Assembly (NCBI RefSeq): GCF_945952435.1
Contig: NZ_CAMFHZ010000008.1
Coordinates: 1 to 64,000 of the forward strand
Direction of reading: 5' to 3'
From: an uncultured Microbacterium sp.
Lineage (GTDB): Bacteria > Actinomycetota > Actinomycetes > Actinomycetales > Microbacteriaceae
DNA: 64,000 bases
Under the pieces are notes generated by a model. That model searched no databases. It had not been told where the DNA came from and saw only the letters and a list, made by a program, of their open reading frames with translations. Both the position numbers and the translations under genes were made by a program. Shown here one piece after another: positions 27,552-44,450 of this stretch (position 1 is the stretch's first letter; every line of letters starts with the position of its first letter).

Positions 27552-27692
27552 TCAGTCCGGATCCGCCCGCCGCCGGGCGACGAGCGCTCCGTGCGTGCGG
27601 ATGCTGCCGCTTTCGCCGCGTTCCCGCTCGCGGCGCTCGCACTCCGTCACCGTGAGGCCCGCCGCGTCGAGCAGCGGCGTCCACGCGCTCAT
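27552..27692 (-). CDS. Small 46-aa ORF after rsmI, possible gene fragment
   Basis: The frame runs ATG 27692 to TGA 27554-27552 and follows rsmI in the same frame on the same strand after 30 bases. Its sequence (LLDAAGLTVTECERRERERGE...) looks like the C-terminal helix-strand of a class I SAM methyltransferase, in which such a segment closes the Rossmann fold. Forty-six residues cannot fold as a methyltransferase, so it may be a remnant or a chance frame. There is AGG directly before the ATG but no clear ribosome binding site. Confidence is low. Confidence 0.3.
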   Translation of the reverse strand: MSAWTPLLDAAGLTVTECERRERERGESGSIRTHGALVARRRADPD

Positions 27693-27722
27693 CCTCACAC
27701 GGGCGGAGCCGCCGCTCCCGCT

Positions 27723-28538
27723 TCAGCGCGCGGCGAGCGCCGCCTGGTACAGCTCCCGCGACCGCAGCCCCGTCGCGGCGGCGACCTCGGCGCACGCCTC
27801 CTTCAGCCGCACCCCCTGGTCCACGAGGGCCTGCACCTCCGCGAGCGCGTCCTCGGCCGACACCTCCCGCGGGGTCGCCCCTTCGACGACGATGACGATC
27901 TCGCCTCGCACCCCGTCGGCCGCCCACTCCGCGAGCTCCGCGAGGGTTCCGCGGCGGACCTCCTCGAACATCTTCGTGAGCTCGCGGCACACCGCGGCAC
28001 GGCGACCGGATCCGAAGGAGGCCGCCATGTCGCCCAGGGTCGCGGCCAGGCGCGACGGGGCCTCGAAGAAGATGAGGGTGCGAGGTTCGGCGGCGAGAGC
28101 GCTCAGCGCGGAGCGCCGCTCCCCCGCCTTGCGCGGCAGGAAGCCCTCGAAGGCGAACCGATCCGTCGGGAGACCGGAGATCGCGAGGGCGGTGACCACC
28201 GCGCTCGGGCCGGGGATGGCCGTGACCGTGACGCCGCGCTCCACCGCGGCGGCGACGAGCCCGTAACCCGGGTCGCTCACGGTCGGCATACCCGCGTCGC
28301 TGAGCACCACCAGGTCCTCGGTCGCGGCCAGGTCGGCGAGCTCGGCCGCCTTGACCTTCTCGTTGTGGTCGTGCAGCGCGATCAGCCGCGGCCGGTTCGC
28401 GATCCCGAGCGCCTGCAGCAGCCGCTGCGTGGTCCGCGTGTCCTCGGCGGCGACCGTCTTCGCCTCCTCCAGCACCTCGACGAGTCGCCGGGACGCATCG
28501 CCCAGATTGCCGATCGGAGTGGCCGCGAGGATGATCAC
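27723..28538 (-). CDS. rsmI: 16S rRNA (cytidine-2'-O)-methyltransferase
   Basis: A 271-residue tetrapyrrole-methylase-fold enzyme that 2'-O-methylates C1402 of 16S rRNA. Motifs: IILAATPIGNLGDAS at the start, AAEDTRTTQRLL, LVVLSDAGMPTVSDPGYGLV, IPGPSAVVTALAISGLPTDRFAFEGFLPRK, and ELTKMFEEVRRGTLAEL. The start GTG 28538 is fixed by the family start (VIILAATPIGN). TATGCT is six bases before it, predicting a leaderless transcript. It is divergent from the mannosyltransferase gene with only 22 bases between their start codons. Confidence 0.96.
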   Translation of the reverse strand: MIILAATPIGNLGDASRRLVEVLEEAKTVAAEDTRTTQRLLQALGIANRPRLIALHDHNEKVKAAELADLAATEDLVVLSDAGMPTVSDPGYGLVAAAVERGVTVTAIPGPSAVVTALAISGLPTDRFAFEGFLPRKAGERRSALSALAAEPRTLIFFEAPSRLAATLGDMAASFGSGRRAAVCRELTKMFEEVRRGTLAELAEWAADGVRGEIVIVVEGATPREVSAEDALAEVQALVDQGVRLKEACAEVAAATGLRSRELYQAALAAR

Positions 28539-28544
28539 CCGCCC

Positions 28545-28554
28545 AGCATAGGCT
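28545..28554. promoter_or_regulatory. Overlapping divergent -10 boxes of rsmI and the GT39 gene
   Basis: AGCATA read on the minus strand is TATGCT (28550-28545), six bases before the rsmI GTG. On the plus strand TAGGCT (28549-28554) is six bases before the GTG at 28561. The two hexamers overlap by two bases inside CAGCATAGGCTG. Each predicts a transcription start at the start codon itself, so both mRNAs should be leaderless, and simultaneous polymerase binding should be impossible. Confidence 0.6.
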
Positions 28555-28560
28555 GGTGCG

Positions 28561-30159
28561 GTGACCGCGCCCCTGCTGCCCGTCCCCGGCGAGATTCCGC
28601 GCACCGCCGGCGCCGACATCGTGCACGATCCTCGGCCGACCGGCTGGGAGCGCGTGCGGGACGCGTGGAGCGACGACCCCGCCCGGCGGCGTCTGCTCTC
28701 GTGGCTCGCGCCGACGCTCGTGACCCTGCTCGCCGCGGTGCTGCGCATCGTCGGGCTCGGCCACCCGCACACGCTCGTGTTCGACGAGACCTACTACGTC
28801 AAGGACGCCTGGTCGCTGTGGGTGCAGGGCTACGAGGGCGTCTGGCAGAACGACGCGAACGCGCTTTTCGCCCGGGGCGACACGAGCGCGCTCGGTACCG
28901 CGGGCGCGTTCGTCGTCCACCCGCCGCTGGGCAAGTGGCTGATCGCCCTGGGGATCGGGGCGTTCGGTCCCGGTTCGAGCTTCGGCTGGCGGATCGCGAC
29001 GGCGGTGATCGGCACCCTCAGCGTGCTCGTCATCTCCCTCATCGCGCGCGAGCTGACCCGCTCGGTCACGGTGGCCACGCTCGCCGGCCTCTTCCTCGCC
29101 GTGGACGGCCTCGGCATCGTGCTGTCGCGGATCGGCCTGCTCGACGGGATCCTCACGTTCTTCGTCCTCCTCGGGTTCCTCTTCCTCCTCCTCGACCGCC
29201 GACGTGCGATGCCGCTCCTCGAGGATCCCACGTTCCACGGAACCAGCGAGCGGCAACCGCTCTGGGGCCGCGTGCTCTGGAGGCGGCCCTGGGTGATCGC
29301 CGCGGGGGCCGCCTTCGGCGCCGCCTGCGCCGTGAAGTGGTCTGGCGCGTATGTGCTCGCCGCGGCGGGGATCTTCCTCGTCGTCGCCGACGCCCTCGCC
29401 CGCCGCCGAGCGGGCGTCGCGGTCTGGCCCGCCGACGCCGTGCTGCGACAGGGGCCCGTGTCCTTCCTGCTGCTCGTGCCCGTCGCCGCTCTCGTCTACG
29501 CAGCGAGCTGGACGGGCTGGTTCGCGACCTCCGGCGGCTACGACCGGCACGCCTCCGCGAACGCTCTCGCCTCCTGGCTGCGCTACCACCAGGACATCCT
29601 GGCGTTCCACGTGGGGCTGACCGCGTCACACCCCTACGCGAGTCCGGCGTGGCAGTGGCCGATGCTGCTGCGCCCCACCGCGTTCTGGGTGGGCGGCCAG
29701 GACGCGCCGTGCTTCGGGGCCGAGCGGTGCATCGGAACGATCACCTCGATCCCGAATCCCCTGATCTGGTATCTGGGCGTCGCGGCGGCGGTCTACCTGA
29801 TCGTCCGCATCGCCCGCGACCTCGTGCGGCGCCGTCGGGTGCCCTGGGCCCGGGTGGTGCCGCTCGTCGGGATCGCGGCGACCTACCTGCCCTGGCTCGC
29901 GTTCCCCGAGCGCACGATCTTCCAGTTCTACACGGTCCTGATCGCGCCGTTCCTCATCCTGTCCCTCGTGCTCGCTCTGCGCGACATCGCCGGCACGGCA
30001 TCGGATCTCCGGCACCGCCGCCAGTCGGGGCAGCGGACGGTCCTCGTGATCGTCGTGCTGATCCTGCTCGTGTCCGCGTTCTACCTCCCGCTGTGGGTGG
30101 GTCTTCCCGTCCCGTTCTGGTTCTGGCAGCTGCACAACTGGATGCCGTCATGGATCTGA
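28561..30159 (+). CDS. pmt: Dolichyl-phosphate-mannose-type protein O-mannosyltransferase (GT39)
   Basis: A 532-residue membrane enzyme of the GT-C fold with about ten to eleven hydrophobic segments. The first extracytoplasmic loop carries the invariant Asp-Glu pair in VFDETYYVKDAWSL (Asp75, Glu76). Further family features are VHPPLGKWLIALGI, DGLGIVLSRIGLLDGILTFF, and the C-terminal LIWYLGVAAAVYL and FPERTIFQFYTVLIAPFL helices. It transfers mannose from polyprenyl-phosphate-mannose to Ser/Thr of secreted proteins, coupled to Sec export. It begins with GTG, probably leaderless. The corA-like gene overlaps its 3' end by ten bases. Confidence 0.94.
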   Translation: MTAPLLPVPGEIPRTAGADIVHDPRPTGWERVRDAWSDDPARRRLLSWLAPTLVTLLAAVLRIVGLGHPHTLVFDETYYVKDAWSLWVQGYEGVWQNDANALFARGDTSALGTAGAFVVHPPLGKWLIALGIGAFGPGSSFGWRIATAVIGTLSVLVISLIARELTRSVTVATLAGLFLAVDGLGIVLSRIGLLDGILTFFVLLGFLFLLLDRRRAMPLLEDPTFHGTSERQPLWGRVLWRRPWVIAAGAAFGAACAVKWSGAYVLAAAGIFLVVADALARRRAGVAVWPADAVLRQGPVSFLLLVPVAALVYAASWTGWFATSGGYDRHASANALASWLRYHQDILAFHVGLTASHPYASPAWQWPMLLRPTAFWVGGQDAPCFGAERCIGTITSIPNPLIWYLGVAAAVYLIVRIARDLVRRRRVPWARVVPLVGIAATYLPWLAFPERTIFQFYTVLIAPFLILSLVLALRDIAGTASDLRHRRQSGQRTVLVIVVLILLVSAFYLPLWVGLPVPFWFWQLHNWMPSWI

Positions 30160-31139
30160 CGGGCGGACACGGCACCATGCGCATCCTCGACGCGATCGAC
30201 GAGTCGCTCATCGCGCAGCTGCGCAGCGCGCAGCAGTTCTTCTGGCTCGACCTCGTCGATCCCTCGGCCGAGGACGTGCAAAGCCTTGGCACGGCCCTCG
30301 GCTGGCATCCCCTGGCGATCGAGGACACCCAGCGGATGGGCCAGCGCCCCAAGCTCGACATGTACGACGAGACGGCCCTGCTCGTGCTGCAGGCCGCGGT
30401 CGGCCGGGAGCCGGAGGACGAGAACGACCACCCGCTCGTCGAGGTGCACTGCCATCTCAGCGGCGACTACATCGTCACCGTGCACGGAGACCGGTTCACG
30501 GACCTGCGCCAGGTGCGCACGCTGTTGGAGAGCTCGACGGCGCCGAAGACGGAGCGCTACTACGTCTACAAGGTCATCGACGTCGTGGTCGACAGCTACT
30601 TCCCCGTCCTGGCGGATCTCGACGAGGAGATCAACGCCCTGGAGGACGCCATCGTGGCGGGGGCGGGCAAGCGCGAGCTCCAGGAGACGTTCCGGCTCAA
30701 ACGGCTGTTGCTGACGCTGCGCCGGGTCGTCGTGCCGATGCGCGATCTGTTCGCCCGGCAGGCCGACGTCATCTCCGACCTGGCCGGACTCGAGGGCGAC
30801 GGGCACGACTACTTCCGGGACGTCTACGATCACCTCATCCGGATCACCGACGAGCTGGACGGTCACCACGAGATGGTGGCGGGCTGCACCGATCTCTACC
30901 TGTCGACCGTCGCCAACCGGCAGGGCGAGACGTCGAAGCAGCTCGCCATCGTGGCGTCCATCTTCCTGCCGTTGAGCTTCCTCACCGGCTTCTTCGGGAT
31001 GAACTTCGACTGGCTCACCGGACACGTGCTGACCGGGCCGTGGTCGTTCCTCGTCCTCGGCCTGGGCTCGATGGCGGTCTCGGCCGGGCTCATGTGGTGG
31101 TATTTCCGCCGTCGCGGCTGGACCGGCGACGACGGCTGA
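30150..31139 (+). CDS. corA: CorA-family magnesium/cobalt transporter
   Basis: A 329-residue protein with a long cytoplasmic funnel domain and two C-terminal helices. The signature GMN motif appears in FFGMNFDWLTG, at the end of TM1 (IVASIFLPLSFLTGFFGMN), followed by a loop and TM2 (SFLVLGLGSMAVSAGLMWWYF) and a basic tail. The conserved RLLLTLRRVVVPMRDLFARQ stalk helix is present. It functions as a pentameric Mg2+ channel. The first ATG overlaps the mannosyltransferase stop by ten bases; an ATG at 30177 is an alternative. Confidence 0.94.
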   Translation: MDLTGGHGTMRILDAIDESLIAQLRSAQQFFWLDLVDPSAEDVQSLGTALGWHPLAIEDTQRMGQRPKLDMYDETALLVLQAAVGREPEDENDHPLVEVHCHLSGDYIVTVHGDRFTDLRQVRTLLESSTAPKTERYYVYKVIDVVVDSYFPVLADLDEEINALEDAIVAGAGKRELQETFRLKRLLLTLRRVVVPMRDLFARQADVISDLAGLEGDGHDYFRDVYDHLIRITDELDGHHEMVAGCTDLYLSTVANRQGETSKQLAIVASIFLPLSFLTGFFGMNFDWLTGHVLTGPWSFLVLGLGSMAVSAGLMWWYFRRRGWTGDDG

Positions 31140-31174
31140 CCCGGGTCCTCGCCCAGCGGCCAGGACTGCACCGG

Positions 31175-31654
31175 TCAGGGGTGCGCGTCGGCGGCGAGGT
31201 CGACGAGCGGCAGGACCCGACCGGAGAGGTGCGTGCGCAGCGCGATCGCCGAGGCGGTGCGGGCGACGCCCGGGACGAGGGCGATCCGGTCGAGCACGCC
31301 CTGGAGCCGTTCGGCATCGTGCGCGACGAGCCGCAACTGCAGATCGTTCGCGCCGGTGACGGTGTAGAGGTCGACGATCTCAGGGATCGCCTCGGCGAGG
31401 GCGGAGGCGACGTCGTCGTGCCCGATCTTCTGATCGATCTCCACCTGACAGAAGGCGGTCAACGCGAACCCGAGGCCGCGGGCATCCACACGCGGGACGA
31501 CGCCCTCGATCACGCCGTTCTCGTGCAGCCGCGCGAGCCGGCTCGTGACCGTCCCCCTGGCCACGCCGAGCCGCCGAGCGCATTCGAGCACCGGCAGCTG
31601 CGGATGCTCGGTGAGCAGCCGGATCAGAGCCGCGTCGAGGGCATCGATGCGCAT
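31175..31654 (-). CDS. Lrp/AsnC-family transcriptional regulator
   Basis: A 159-residue regulator: N-terminal winged HTH (LDAALIRLLTEHPQLPVLECARRLGVARGTVTSRLARLHENGVIEG), a hinge, and a C-terminal RAM ligand-binding domain (VDLYTVTGANDLQLRLVAHDAERLQGVLDRIALVPGVARTASAIAL). It lies two bases downstream of the amino-acid permease gene, which in turn overlaps the aminotransferase, so it probably senses the amino acid handled by this operon. The order permease-regulator with regulator last is less common, since most Lrp genes are divergent from their target. Confidence 0.93.
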   Translation of the reverse strand: MRIDALDAALIRLLTEHPQLPVLECARRLGVARGTVTSRLARLHENGVIEGVVPRVDARGLGFALTAFCQVEIDQKIGHDDVASALAEAIPEIVDLYTVTGANDLQLRLVAHDAERLQGVLDRIALVPGVARTASAIALRTHLSGRVLPLVDLAADAHP

Positions 31655-31656
31655 CG

Positions 31657-33072
31657 TCAGCTCCGGAACACGTCGTCCGCGCCGTCCTTGAGAACGCCGG
31701 GACGGGACAGGCCGCGGGTGAGGCGCGCCACCACGAGCAGCACCACGGTGAGGCCGATCGTGAGCAGCAGCTGCGTGCGCGCGCCGGTGTCGAACATGGT
31801 GAGCACGATCACGGCGCCCAGCAGCACGAGGGTGACGATCGAGAGCCACGGGAAGCCCCACATGCGCATCGGCAGCGCAATGCCCTCGGCGTCGGCGCGG
31901 CGGCGCAGGATCAGCTGCGTGACCGCGGTCGCCGTCCACATCACCAGCAGCGTGGATCCCACCACGTTCAGCAGAGTGGGAAGCACCTGCTCGGGCCAGA
32001 TCCAGTTCAGGATCACCGTGACGAAGCTGAACGCCACCGACGCCAGCACGGCGACGCGGGGGACGCCCGCGATGCTCGTCCGGGTGAGCGCGAGCGGAGC
32101 GAGACCGCGCTCGCCCAGCGAGAACGCCATCCGGGAGGCGCCGTAGATGTTGGCGTTCATGGCCGACAGCAGCGCCACGATGACGATGAGGTCCATCACG
32201 AGACCCACGCCGGGGATCTTCAGGGTATCCAGCACGGCGGAGAAGGGCCCCGCGAGAACCTCCTTCGAGTTCCACGGCAGCACCGCGACGATCACGAAGA
32301 TGGATCCGACGTAGAAGACCAGGATGCGCACCATCACCTGGCGCACGATCCGGCTGATGTTGCGCGCGGGGTCGTCCGACTCGGCCGCCGCGATCGCGAC
32401 GACCTCGGTGCCGCCGAACGCGAACACCACGATGAGCAGGGCACCCGCGATCCCGGCGATGCCGGTGGGGGCGAAACCGCCCTGATCGACGAGGTTGCCC
32501 ACGCCGGTCGCGGGCGTGCCGGGGATCAGACCGACGATCGCGAGCACGCCGACGACCAGGAACGCGATGATCGCGGCGACCTTGATCGCGGCGAACCAGA
32601 ACTCGAACCGGCCGTAGTTGCGCACCCCGAGCAGGTTCACGATCGTGAGCGCGAGCACGAAGAGCAGCACCCACGCCCATTCGGGAAGCCCGGGGAAGCG
32701 ATGCGCGACGATCCCGGCGGCGCCCGTGGCCTCCGCGGCGATCACGACGACGAGCTGGATCCAGTACAGCCAGCCGACCGCGCTCCCGACGCTGCGGCCC
32801 ATCGCCTTCTGGGCGTAGGAGCTGAAGGCGCCGGAGGAGGGGTTGGCGGCGACCATCTCCGCGAGCATCGCCATCACCAGCACGACGATCGTGCCCGCGA
32901 CGAGGTAGGAGACGATCACGGCGGGGCCGGCGATGCCGATGGCCTGCCCCGAACCGACGAACAGGCCGGCGCCGATCGCGCCGCCGAGGCCCATCATCGA
33001 GATCTGGCGGCGGGTCAGCCCCGGGTGCAGGCCCTTGGTGGTGGTCGTGGTGAGCGGAACCTCGGTGGTCAT
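31657..33072 (-). CDS. APC-superfamily amino-acid permease
   Basis: A 471-residue transporter with about twelve hydrophobic helices. It begins with the family signature GLTRRQISMMGLGGAIGAGLFVGSG (helix 1, residues about 18-42), then PSSGAFSSYAQKAMGRSVGSAVGWLYW and AFGGTEVVAIAAAESDDPARNI (helix 6 binding region), as in GabP/AnsP/AroP-type amino-acid:proton symporters. GAGGAG lies 10-15 bases before the ATG. It overlaps the aminotransferase stop by four bases. The aminotransferase and the Lrp regulator around it suggest an aromatic or branched amino acid, but specificity is not visible. Confidence 0.92.
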   Translation of the reverse strand: MTTEVPLTTTTTKGLHPGLTRRQISMMGLGGAIGAGLFVGSGQAIGIAGPAVIVSYLVAGTIVVLVMAMLAEMVAANPSSGAFSSYAQKAMGRSVGSAVGWLYWIQLVVVIAAEATGAAGIVAHRFPGLPEWAWVLLFVLALTIVNLLGVRNYGRFEFWFAAIKVAAIIAFLVVGVLAIVGLIPGTPATGVGNLVDQGGFAPTGIAGIAGALLIVVFAFGGTEVVAIAAAESDDPARNISRIVRQVMVRILVFYVGSIFVIVAVLPWNSKEVLAGPFSAVLDTLKIPGVGLVMDLIVIVALLSAMNANIYGASRMAFSLGERGLAPLALTRTSIAGVPRVAVLASVAFSFVTVILNWIWPEQVLPTLLNVVGSTLLVMWTATAVTQLILRRRADAEGIALPMRMWGFPWLSIVTLVLLGAVIVLTMFDTGARTQLLLTIGLTVVLLVVARLTRGLSRPGVLKDGADDVFRS

Positions 33073-34181
33073 GCGCGGGTCTCCTCGGGGGCGTCCGCCA
33101 GAGCGGCGGCGACGCGGTCGACGTCTTCGGCGGAACCGGCGGAGATCCGCACGCCCTCGCCGGGGAAGGAGCGGGCGACGACGCCGCCCGCGTTCAGCAG
33201 TTCGTCCAGCTCCGCGGTGCGGTCGCCCGCGGGGACCCACACGAAATTGGCCTCCGAGCGGACGGCGGGCCATCCCGCGGCGAGGAGCAGGCCGTGCAGT
33301 CGATCGCGCTGCGCGACGACCTCCGCGATGCGCGCCGCGAGCTCCTCCTCGGCGTCGAGCGACGCGACCGCGGCGGCCTGGGCGAGGTCGGTCACGCCGA
33401 ACGGGACGGCGGCCTTGCGCTGGTTCTCCGCGATCATGGCCGGTGCGAGCGCGTAGCCGATCCGCAGCCCCGCGAGGCCGTAGGCCTTGGAGAACGTGTG
33501 CAGCACGGCCACGTGCGGGAAGCGGCGGAAGAGCTCGAGGCCGGCGCCGCGGACCCGCTCCCCGGCGTCCGCGCGCGGGGTGTACTCGGTCCCGTCGAAG
33601 TGCACGTAGGCCTCGTCGATCACGACGAGCACGTCGCGCGGCACCGCGTCCACGAACCTCTCCAGCTCCGCGGCGCCGACGACCGAGCCGGTGGGGTTGT
33701 TCGGGTTGCAGACGAAGACGAGTCGCGTGCGGGGCGTGATCGCGTCGAGCATCGCGTCGAGGTCGTGCCGGTGTTCCGCGTCGAGCGGCACCATGACCGG
33801 CTCCGCGCCGGCGATCCGCACGAGGGACGGGTACGCCTCGAAGGAACGCCAGGCGAAGATCACCTCGTCCCCCTCCCCTGCGGTCGCATGGATGAGCTGC
33901 GCGGCGAGCTCGACGGAGCCCGCGCCGACCGTGACCAGGCTGGGATCCACGCCGTAGCGCTGCGCGAGTCGGCCGATGACCTCCGGCGCGCTCATCTGCG
34001 GGTAGCGGTGGATGCCGTCGAGGCGTTCCTGCACGGCCGCGCGCACCGAGGCGAGCGGCGGATGGGGCGACTCGTTCGAGGACAGCTTGGAGGCGCCGGA
34101 CGGGGCGGAGCGACCCTGTCGGTAGGCGGGCACCGCGTGAAGCCTCGGGTTCACCGGGAGCGCGGGAACGGGGTGTGTCAT
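33069..34181 (-). CDS. pat: HisC-like aminotransferase (aromatic amino-acid / histidinol-phosphate family)
   Basis: A 370-residue PLP enzyme of fold type I. PLP Lys lies in FSKAYGLAGLRIGYALAP (SKxxGxxGxRxGY), the Asp-Tyr motif in VVIDEAYVHFDGTEY, the Asn in VCNPNNPTGS, and the C-terminal Arg in EGVRISAGS. The N-terminus KLSSNESPHPP is typical of the HisC/phenylalanine aminotransferase (Pat) subgroup. Since it sits in an operon with a permease and an Lrp regulator, not with his genes, the aromatic aminotransferase role is more likely than histidine synthesis. AAGGA lies about nine bases before the ATG. Confidence 0.88.
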   Translation of the reverse strand: MTHPVPALPVNPRLHAVPAYRQGRSAPSGASKLSSNESPHPPLASVRAAVQERLDGIHRYPQMSAPEVIGRLAQRYGVDPSLVTVGAGSVELAAQLIHATAGEGDEVIFAWRSFEAYPSLVRIAGAEPVMVPLDAEHRHDLDAMLDAITPRTRLVFVCNPNNPTGSVVGAAELERFVDAVPRDVLVVIDEAYVHFDGTEYTPRADAGERVRGAGLELFRRFPHVAVLHTFSKAYGLAGLRIGYALAPAMIAENQRKAAVPFGVTDLAQAAAVASLDAEEELAARIAEVVAQRDRLHGLLLAAGWPAVRSEANFVWVPAGDRTAELDELLNAGGVVARSFPGEGVRISAGSAEDVDRVAAALADAPEETRA

Positions 34182-34350
34182 CGAGTGCGTCCTTGCATCG
34201 GGGGGGCGCCGACGGTGGCGCCCGGTCACTGTATCCGCACGCTGGCCCACTGGGCAAACGGACCAGATCCGACTGCGCAGCACGCTCAGTCTGTCGATCG
34301 ATTCCGCGGGAACAGGATACATTCTGTCCGGTTATTCGCCGGACGCCTGG

Positions 34351-34397
34351 TCTCAACGCCGCTGTACTCCACGCCCCTGATCTCCACGCCCCTGATC

Positions 34398-34405
<8 letters not shown>
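34351..34405. repeat. 15-bp tandem repeat, about 3.7 copies
   Basis: Successive units TCTCAACGCCGCTGT, ACTCCACGCCCCTGA, TCTCCACGCCCCTGA and TCTCAACGTC at 34351, 34366, 34381 and 34396 share the pattern YCTCMACGCCSCTG. The last copy covers the stop codon of the DUF255 gene (34398-34400, minus strand). The units extend that gene's 3' region and could vary in number. Confidence 0.6.
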
Positions 34406-36167
<1,762 letters not shown>

Positions 36168-36177
36168 GGCCGTGGGG

Positions 36178-43565
<7,388 letters not shown>

Positions 43566-43588
43566 GCAACCCTCGGTACGCTGATCCG

Positions 43589-44407
43589 GTGCCGATCCTC
43601 GACAAAGACATGACGCTGTGCATCTCGCTCTCCGCGCGCCCGAGCAACAACGGCACGAGGTTCCACAACCGGCTCTACGAGTCCCTCGGCCTGAACTGGA
43701 TCTACAAGGCGTTCGCCCCCACCGACCTCGCGGAGGCGATCGCGGGGGTGCGCGGACTGGGCATCCGCGGCTGCGCGATATCGATGCCCTACAAGGAGGA
43801 GGTGATCGCCCTCGTGGACCGGATGGATCCGTCCGCGCTCGCGATCGACTCCGTGAACACAATCGTCAACGACGCCGGGGTGCTCACCGCGTACAACACC
43901 GACTACTCGGCGATCGCCGAGCTCCTCGTCCGGAACCGCCTCGACACGAGTTCGTCCGTACTGCTGCGGGGATCGGGCGGGATGGCGAAGGCGACGGCGG
44001 CCGCCTTCCGCGACGCGGGCTTCACCGACGTCACGATCGTCGCCCGCACCGAGGCCACCGGTCGCGCACTCGCCGCGCTGTACGGCTTCGACTGGGCGCC
44101 GGACGTCGGCGGGCTGCTCGCGGACGTCCTCGTCAACGTCACCCCGATCGGCATGGCGGGCGGCCCGGAGGCGGAGGAGCTGTCCTTCCCGCCCTCCGCG
44201 ATCGACGCCGCCGCCGTCGTGTTCGATGTCGTCGCCCTTCCCGCGGAGACCCCTCTCGTGCGGGCAGGACGGGCGGCAGGGGCGACCGTCATCACCGGGG
44301 CGGAGGTCGCCACGCTGCAGGCGCTCGAGCAGTTCGTGCTCTACACGGGCATCCGCCCGACCGCCGAGCAGGTGCGCGACGCCGAGGAGTTCATGCGTGC
44401 GGCGTGA
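43589..44407 (+). CDS. Shikimate 5-dehydrogenase-like protein (AroE family)
   Basis: A 272-residue AroE homologue from GTG 43589. The substrate domain has the catalytic Lys in CAISMPYKEEV and Asp in YNTDYSA (about 110), and the NADP domain has GSGGMAKATAAAF. In AroE the usual N-terminal SxSxSP shikimate motif is GSPIxHSxSP; here SARPSNNGTRFHN replaces it, so shikimate binding is questionable and a quinate/unknown paralog (YdiB-like/AroE-like) is more likely. TACGCT is six bases before the GTG. It ends 44 bases before the MurE homologue. Confidence 0.8.
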   Translation: MPILDKDMTLCISLSARPSNNGTRFHNRLYESLGLNWIYKAFAPTDLAEAIAGVRGLGIRGCAISMPYKEEVIALVDRMDPSALAIDSVNTIVNDAGVLTAYNTDYSAIAELLVRNRLDTSSSVLLRGSGGMAKATAAAFRDAGFTDVTIVARTEATGRALAALYGFDWAPDVGGLLADVLVNVTPIGMAGGPEAEELSFPPSAIDAAAVVFDVVALPAETPLVRAGRAAGATVITGAEVATLQALEQFVLYTGIRPTAEQVRDAEEFMRAA

Positions 44408-44435
44408 CGCAGCCGGGGCGTGCAGGAGGCGCCGG

Positions 44436-44441
44436 TAGAAT
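44436..44441 (+). promoter_or_regulatory. -10 box of the MurE-like gene
   Basis: TAGAAT at 44436-44441 is the best -10 consensus in the vicinity, with nine bases to the ATG at 44451. Its transcript would have almost no leader, so no ribosome binding site is expected, and none is seen. Confidence 0.5.
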
Positions 44442-44450
44442 CGCACGGTC

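Noticed and set aside
27591..31139. A very long plus-strand frame reading from the metG/rsmI region into corA
   Set aside because: Only the part from ATG 30150 has the CorA domains; the upstream part overlaps rsmI and the mannosyltransferase gene and is Arg/Pro-rich shadow sequence.
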